Source: an uncultured Paracoccaceae bacterium (GTDB lineage: Bacteria; Pseudomonadota; Alphaproteobacteria; Rhodobacterales; Rhodobacteraceae). From it: a stretch of 64,000 nucleotides of DNA. The notes below the pieces were generated by a model that worked only from the letters and a program-made list of their open reading frames with translations, was not told the DNA's origin and ran no database searches. Positions 61,127 through 64,000 of the stretch are shown one piece after another. The position numbers and the translations under genes are program-made. The stretch's first letter is position 1. Each line of letters begins with the position of its first letter. The DNA lies in NCBI GenBank assembly GCA_938002605.1, contig CALLAF010000031.1, positions 1 through 64,000 on the forward strand. Direction: 5' to 3'.

Positions 61127-62497
61127 TTACTCTTGGATTTCGCTATCCACGATGATCTGGTTGCCTTTCAGGCCGATTGGCAGGCTGTCCAGATAGGCGT
61201 TTGGCGTGCGGCCATCGTAGGGGATACCATCGATGATATCTTCCGCAGGCGTCGGGGCCTTAAAGCCATCACTGTCCCATGGGAAATCCGCCTCGTTTGC
61301 CATGCCTTCGTCGACCAGCATACGTGCAGCTTCAAGATAGATGTCAGGGCGGTAGACGCTTTCGGCTGTTTCAAAGAACCACTCATCAGTTTGTGGTTCT
61401 GCAATTTGGCCCCAGCGGCGCATCTGCGTCAGGTACCAAATCGCATCTGAATAGAACGGGTAGGTCGCGTTGTAGCGGAAGAATACGTTGAAATCAGGGA
61501 CTTCGCGCACGTCACCTTTTTCGTATTCGAACGTACCAGTCATAGAGTTGGCGATGACTTCGGCGTCGGCACCCACATATTCAGAACGGGCCAGAATTTC
61601 CACGGCTTCTTCGCGGTTGGCGTTGTCGTTTTCATCCAACCAGATCGCCGCGCGGATCAGCGCCTTTGTCAATGCGATGGTGGTGTTTGGGTTTTCTTCG
61701 GCGAATTCAGCAGAGATCCCGAAAACTTTCTCGGGGTTGTTGCGCCAAAGTTCGTAGTCCGTAATGACCGGAACGCCGATACCTTTGAACACAGCCGCTT
61801 GGTTCCAAGGCTCACCCACGCAGTAGCCAAAGATTGTGCCCGCTTCCAATGTTGCTGGCATCTGAGGAGGAGGGGTGACTGACAGCAAAACGTCAGCGCC
61901 GATTTGGCCGCTTATATCATCGCTTGAGTAATAACCCGGCTCTAGGCCACCAGCAGCAAGCCAGTAACGCAATTCGTAGTTATGCGTGGAAACGGGGAAA
62001 ACCATACCCATGTTGAACGGGATGCCTTGGTCTTTGTAGTCTTCAACAACTGGTGCCATTGCGGCAGCGCTGATTGGGTGCTGCGGGCGACCGTCTTCCA
62101 TCAGTGGAACGTTTGGTTTCATTTGCTCCCAAACTTCGTTGGAAACGGTGATGCCGTTGCCGTTTAGATCCATAGAGAATGGCGTGATGATGTGGGCTTC
62201 GGTGCCGTAACCGATGGTCGCGGCCAATGGTTGACCTGCAAGCATATGGGCGCCGTCTAGTTGGCCGTCGATGACGCCATCTAGCAGAACCTTCCAGTTT
62301 GCTTGCGCTTCAAGCGTTACGTACAGGCCTTCATCTTCGAAATAGCCATTTTCATAGGCGACGGCCAAGGGGGCCATGTCTGTCAGCTTAATAAAGCCAA
62401 AGGTCAGGTCCTCTTTTTCGAGGTCAAGCGATTGTGCCATCGCTGTCGTGCTCAAAAGAACGCTGGTCGTTAGCGCAAATGGGAGGGTTTTTAGCAT
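61127..62497 (-). CDS. nrtA: Nitrate ABC transporter substrate-binding protein
   Basis: A 456-residue periplasmic nitrate-binding protein. The signal peptide is [21 protein letters not shown], cleaved before [10 protein letters not shown]. The CmpA/NrtA family blocks are [93 protein letters not shown] and the C-terminal [21 protein letters not shown] precedes ATG 62497. It is first in the structural operon and is preceded by the antitermination leader. Confidence 0.95.
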   Translation of the reverse strand: MLKTLPFALTTSVLLSTTAMAQSLDLEKEDLTFGFIKLTDMAPLAVAYENGYFEDEGLYVTLEAQANWKVLLDGVIDGQLDGAHMLAGQPLAATIGYGTEAHIITPFSMDLNGNGITVSNEVWEQMKPNVPLMEDGRPQHPISAAAMAPVVEDYKDQGIPFNMGMVFPVSTHNYELRYWLAAGGLEPGYYSSDDISGQIGADVLLSVTPPPQMPATLEAGTIFGYCVGEPWNQAAVFKGIGVPVITDYELWRNNPEKVFGISAEFAEENPNTTIALTKALIRAAIWLDENDNANREEAVEILARSEYVGADAEVIANSMTGTFEYEKGDVREVPDFNVFFRYNATYPFYSDAIWYLTQMRRWGQIAEPQTDEWFFETAESVYRPDIYLEAARMLVDEGMANEADFPWDSDGFKAPTPAEDIIDGIPYDGRTPNAYLDSLPIGLKGNQIIVDSEIQE

Positions 62498-62740
62498 GTT
62501 GCGGTCCTTGTTGGTCTTGGTCAAAAACGAAAAAGCCGCTCGAAACCCGCGCGCAGGGAGGAGTGCGCAGAAGTTTCGAGCGGCTTTGCTCAGGTCGTAT
62601 AGCCCCGGTCGACGGGGATTTCGAAAAGACGCCATTGTCTTTGTTGAAGCTGATCATGGCTGGATGGGTGCAAAGTTCAAGCCGCGTCGCGGAGTGGCAT
62701 TTAGAAAAATGCTGCGATACAGCGCTTGCCTAATTATTGG
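62498..62740 (-). ncRNA. ANTAR-type (NasT-responsive) antitermination leader of the nitrate operon
   Basis: Read on the minus strand, the leader between nasS and nrtA contains P1, stem AAAGAC/GTCTTT with hexaloop AATGGC (62625-62642); P2, stem GAGC/GCTC with hexaloop AAAGCC (62578-62591); and an intrinsic terminator. Both hexaloops have A at position 1 and G at position 4, the signature of ANTAR RNA targets. P2 shares bases with the terminator 5' arm, so the two structures exclude each other. Binding of NasT to P1-P2 would prevent termination. nasT and nasS lie just upstream. A transcription start was not identified. Confidence 0.8.
62521..62587 (-). terminator. Leader terminator (attenuator) of the nitrate operon
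   Basis: AAAGCCGCTCGAAAC (62573-62587 on the minus strand) pairs perfectly with GTTTCGAGCGGCTTT (62532-62546) across a 26-base loop that holds its own GCGCA/TGCGC pair. It is followed on the transcript by TTTTTCGTTTTT (62522-62533). It lies 24 bp before nrtA and overlaps the P2 hairpin, as expected for conditional termination. Confidence 0.85.
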
Positions 62741-63919
62741 TCAGTCTGACATATCAAAGTCGAATATTGCGCCATCAAAAAATGCGTCCGGGCCCAGAAT
62801 CATTTGACCTTTGGTCGATGCCACTGCCGTTGGATTGTGCAATGCGCCTTCGATTTTCGCTGAGGCACCGGGCATATCAACGCCAAGTGATTCCAGATTC
62901 GCACGGAATAAATCACTACGAAAGCTGGCCGACCCGCGCTGCACCGCATCTTGAATATTCAGGCCCGACCAAGCTGCTATGCGCTCGCTGATCCACGCGG
63001 CCTGACTGCGCCAAGGAAAGTTGCCCGCACTATTATTGAAGAACAAGAAATGCGCAGGGGTGGTCGGTGCGGCCCCCTTACGTGTTACGATTTGGCCCGA
63101 AATCGCGGGATCGATTGCCTCGTGTGGCAAATCGATGTGCTGGCTGCGGGCTAGGATTTCGACGGCAAGCGGCTTGTTGCGCGGCTGATCAAGCCATTGC
63201 GTCGCCCTGTAGATCGCGCGCATCATCCGGCGGCAGGTGTCGGGGTTGGCGTCAATCCAAGCGCGCGTGGCGCCCAGTACTTTTTCGGGTGCAAATTGCC
63301 AGATCGAAGATCCGGGCAGGATTAACTCAGCGACCTCTTGCTGTACCGCAGCAGTGCCCCAAGGCTCGCCCACGCAAAACATATCAAGCGTACCGTCAGC
63401 CATGGCCGCAGCCATGCGGGGCGGCGGCACGGTGATGATCTCAACGCGATTGCTGCGAAACGATGGATGTGCGGATAACCAATGTTCGATCAGCATGCGG
63501 TGCATCGAAAACGGGAAGGGGGTCCCGATCCTGATATGTTTGCGGCCGGTCGCAAACAATGCTGTGGCGGCTTTCGCCGGACTAGTGAAGTCGGCGCGCC
63601 ATCCCGTACTTTCCATATCGCGGGCCAGACTGTTGGACACCCCGATGACGGTACCATTCACCGACAGCACCATCAGTGCGTCAACTGTGGTGGGCAACCC
63701 GCTTTGCCCCAATGTCATCGCAATGGGCATTGGCGACAGCATATGTGCGGCATCAATCTGCCCTAGCGCCAGCAGATCACGCAGCGCAGCCCATGACGGT
63801 TGTTTCACTAATTGCAGGTCGACACCTTCGTCGCGCGCGAAGTTCAGTTCACGCGCGATGATCAGCGGTGCTGCATCGGCAAGTGGAAGAAATCCGCATT
63901 TTATTGTCTGTATAGTCAT
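62741..63919 (-). CDS. nasS: NasS-type nitrate sensor (NrtA-like, no signal peptide)
   Basis: A 392-residue CmpA/NrtA-family protein without a signal peptide (MTIQTIKCGFLPLADAAPLII), hence cytoplasmic, as expected for NasS. Blocks: EGVDLQLVKQPSWAALRDLLALGQIDAAHMLSPMPIAMTLG, VNGTVIGVSNSLAR, DGTLDMFCVGEPWGTAAVQ. In the NasS-NasT pair NasS binds nitrate or nitrite; without ligand it holds NasT, with ligand it releases NasT to bind leader RNA. Its ATG overlaps the nasT stop by 4 bp (ATGA). Upstream of the leader and nrtA. Confidence 0.9.
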   Translation of the reverse strand: MTIQTIKCGFLPLADAAPLIIARELNFARDEGVDLQLVKQPSWAALRDLLALGQIDAAHMLSPMPIAMTLGQSGLPTTVDALMVLSVNGTVIGVSNSLARDMESTGWRADFTSPAKAATALFATGRKHIRIGTPFPFSMHRMLIEHWLSAHPSFRSNRVEIITVPPPRMAAAMADGTLDMFCVGEPWGTAAVQQEVAELILPGSSIWQFAPEKVLGATRAWIDANPDTCRRMMRAIYRATQWLDQPRNKPLAVEILARSQHIDLPHEAIDPAISGQIVTRKGAAPTTPAHFLFFNNSAGNFPWRSQAAWISERIAAWSGLNIQDAVQRGSASFRSDLFRANLESLGVDMPGASAKIEGALHNPTAVASTKGQMILGPDAFFDGAIFDFDMSD

Positions 63920-64000
63920 CCGAGCAAATCCGCCGCGGTGACCAGCGCTTGGGCAACATCAATGACCTTGCGGCCTTGATCCATCGCGGTTTTGCGCAGC
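63916..64000 (-). CDS. nasT: NasT ANTAR-domain antiterminator, C-terminal end (runs off window)
   Basis: The last 27 codons read LRKTAMDQGRKVIDVAQALV, then TAADLLG, followed by TGA at 63916-63918. LRKTAMDxGxKVxDVAQ is the end of the ANTAR RNA-binding domain of NasT/AmiR-type response regulators. The stop overlaps the nasS ATG by 4 bp. The receiver domain and the rest of the gene lie right of the window. Together with nasS and the hexaloop leader it completes the regulatory unit. Confidence 0.85.
   Translation of the reverse strand, partial: LRKTAMDQGRKVIDVAQALVTAADLLG

Noticed and set aside
62741-63919. A second nitrate-binding transport protein
   Set aside because: No signal peptide and a 4-bp overlap with an ANTAR regulator gene fit a cytoplasmic NasS sensor better.
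1-64000. tRNA, rRNA genes, CRISPR arrays and prophage
   Set aside because: No cloverleaf-like segment, rRNA block, regularly spaced repeat or phage structural gene was recognised on either strand.

Overview
The window is chromosomal DNA of an alphaproteobacterium, almost certainly a marine member of the Rhodobacteraceae (Roseobacter group). The evidence is the GcrA cell-cycle regulator, the ihfB-lapA-trpF-trpB order, MeaB beside a PhyH-type oxygenase, the rplY/pth neighbourhood, the moderate GC content and a NasT/NasS-type nitrate assimilation cluster. It is mostly housekeeping sequence, with small accessory insertions. I saw no rRNA or tRNA gene and no CRISPR array.

Layout. 0-0.7 kb: the end of an IS903-group IS5-family element runs in from the left edge and truncates a class II histone-deacetylase-like gene. 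0.9-7.1 kb: yigZ-like gene, rimO, DUF454 protein, a pentapeptide-repeat membrane protein, gcrA and an ABC-2 permease. 7.1-11.9 kb: EamA exporter, argD-GNAT-argF operon, a GlcG-like protein and a NUDIX hydrolase. 12-17.4 kb: hrpB, rpmB, meaB-phyH and a site-2 protease. 17.5-20.4 kb: a surface/envelope cluster of two YadA-like trimeric autotransporter genes (the first interrupted by a C8 tract in its signal peptide), an IalB-like secreted protein and a small lipoprotein. 20.5-28.8 kb: orphan DUF1629 immunity-like gene, lepA, DUF3800 gene, a dispersed repeat, a small membrane protein behind an FNR-type box, a frameshifted phnA, an entericidin and several membrane proteins. 28.9-35.1 kb: glyA, nadK, a 2-oxoglutarate oxygenase and ihfB-lapA-trpF-trpB. 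35.1-42.6 kb: a tightly overlapping DUF2237/serine hydrolase/DUF2332/pth run, a merR-cation efflux pair inserted between pth and rplY, and a CxxC-protein/PepSY pair. 42.8-45 kb: a decayed MFS transporter gene and three tandem copies of a small secreted peptide with an acidic tail. 45-50.5 kb: lldD, trpA, ychF, a Crp/Fnr regulator and a DUF4130 protein that looks like half of a UdgX fusion.

50.6-64 kb is one coherent system read leftwards: nasT (C-terminal end only) - nasS - [leader] - nrtA - nrtB - double-ATPase nrtCD - single-domain globin - nirB - nirD - nasA - trpD2 - cysG. It imports nitrate, reduces it to nitrite and ammonium, makes the siroheme that nitrite reduction needs, and includes a globin that could scavenge nitric oxide. 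The nrtA leader contains two small hairpins, each with a six-base loop carrying A at position 1 and G at position 4. The second overlaps the 5' arm of an intrinsic terminator. This is the architecture expected for ANTAR (NasT) antitermination. Five consecutive proteins of the operon (NrtCD, globin, NirB, NirD, NasA) end in the same residues -AAE, which I could not explain from function.

Points most worth follow-up: the C8 tract that switches the YadA-like gene off, the ANTAR leader, the shared -AAE tails, the triplicated acidic-tail peptides, the asymmetric double ATPase, the degenerate SUMT half of CysG, the truncated UdgX-type protein and the permuted two-module intergenic repeat.
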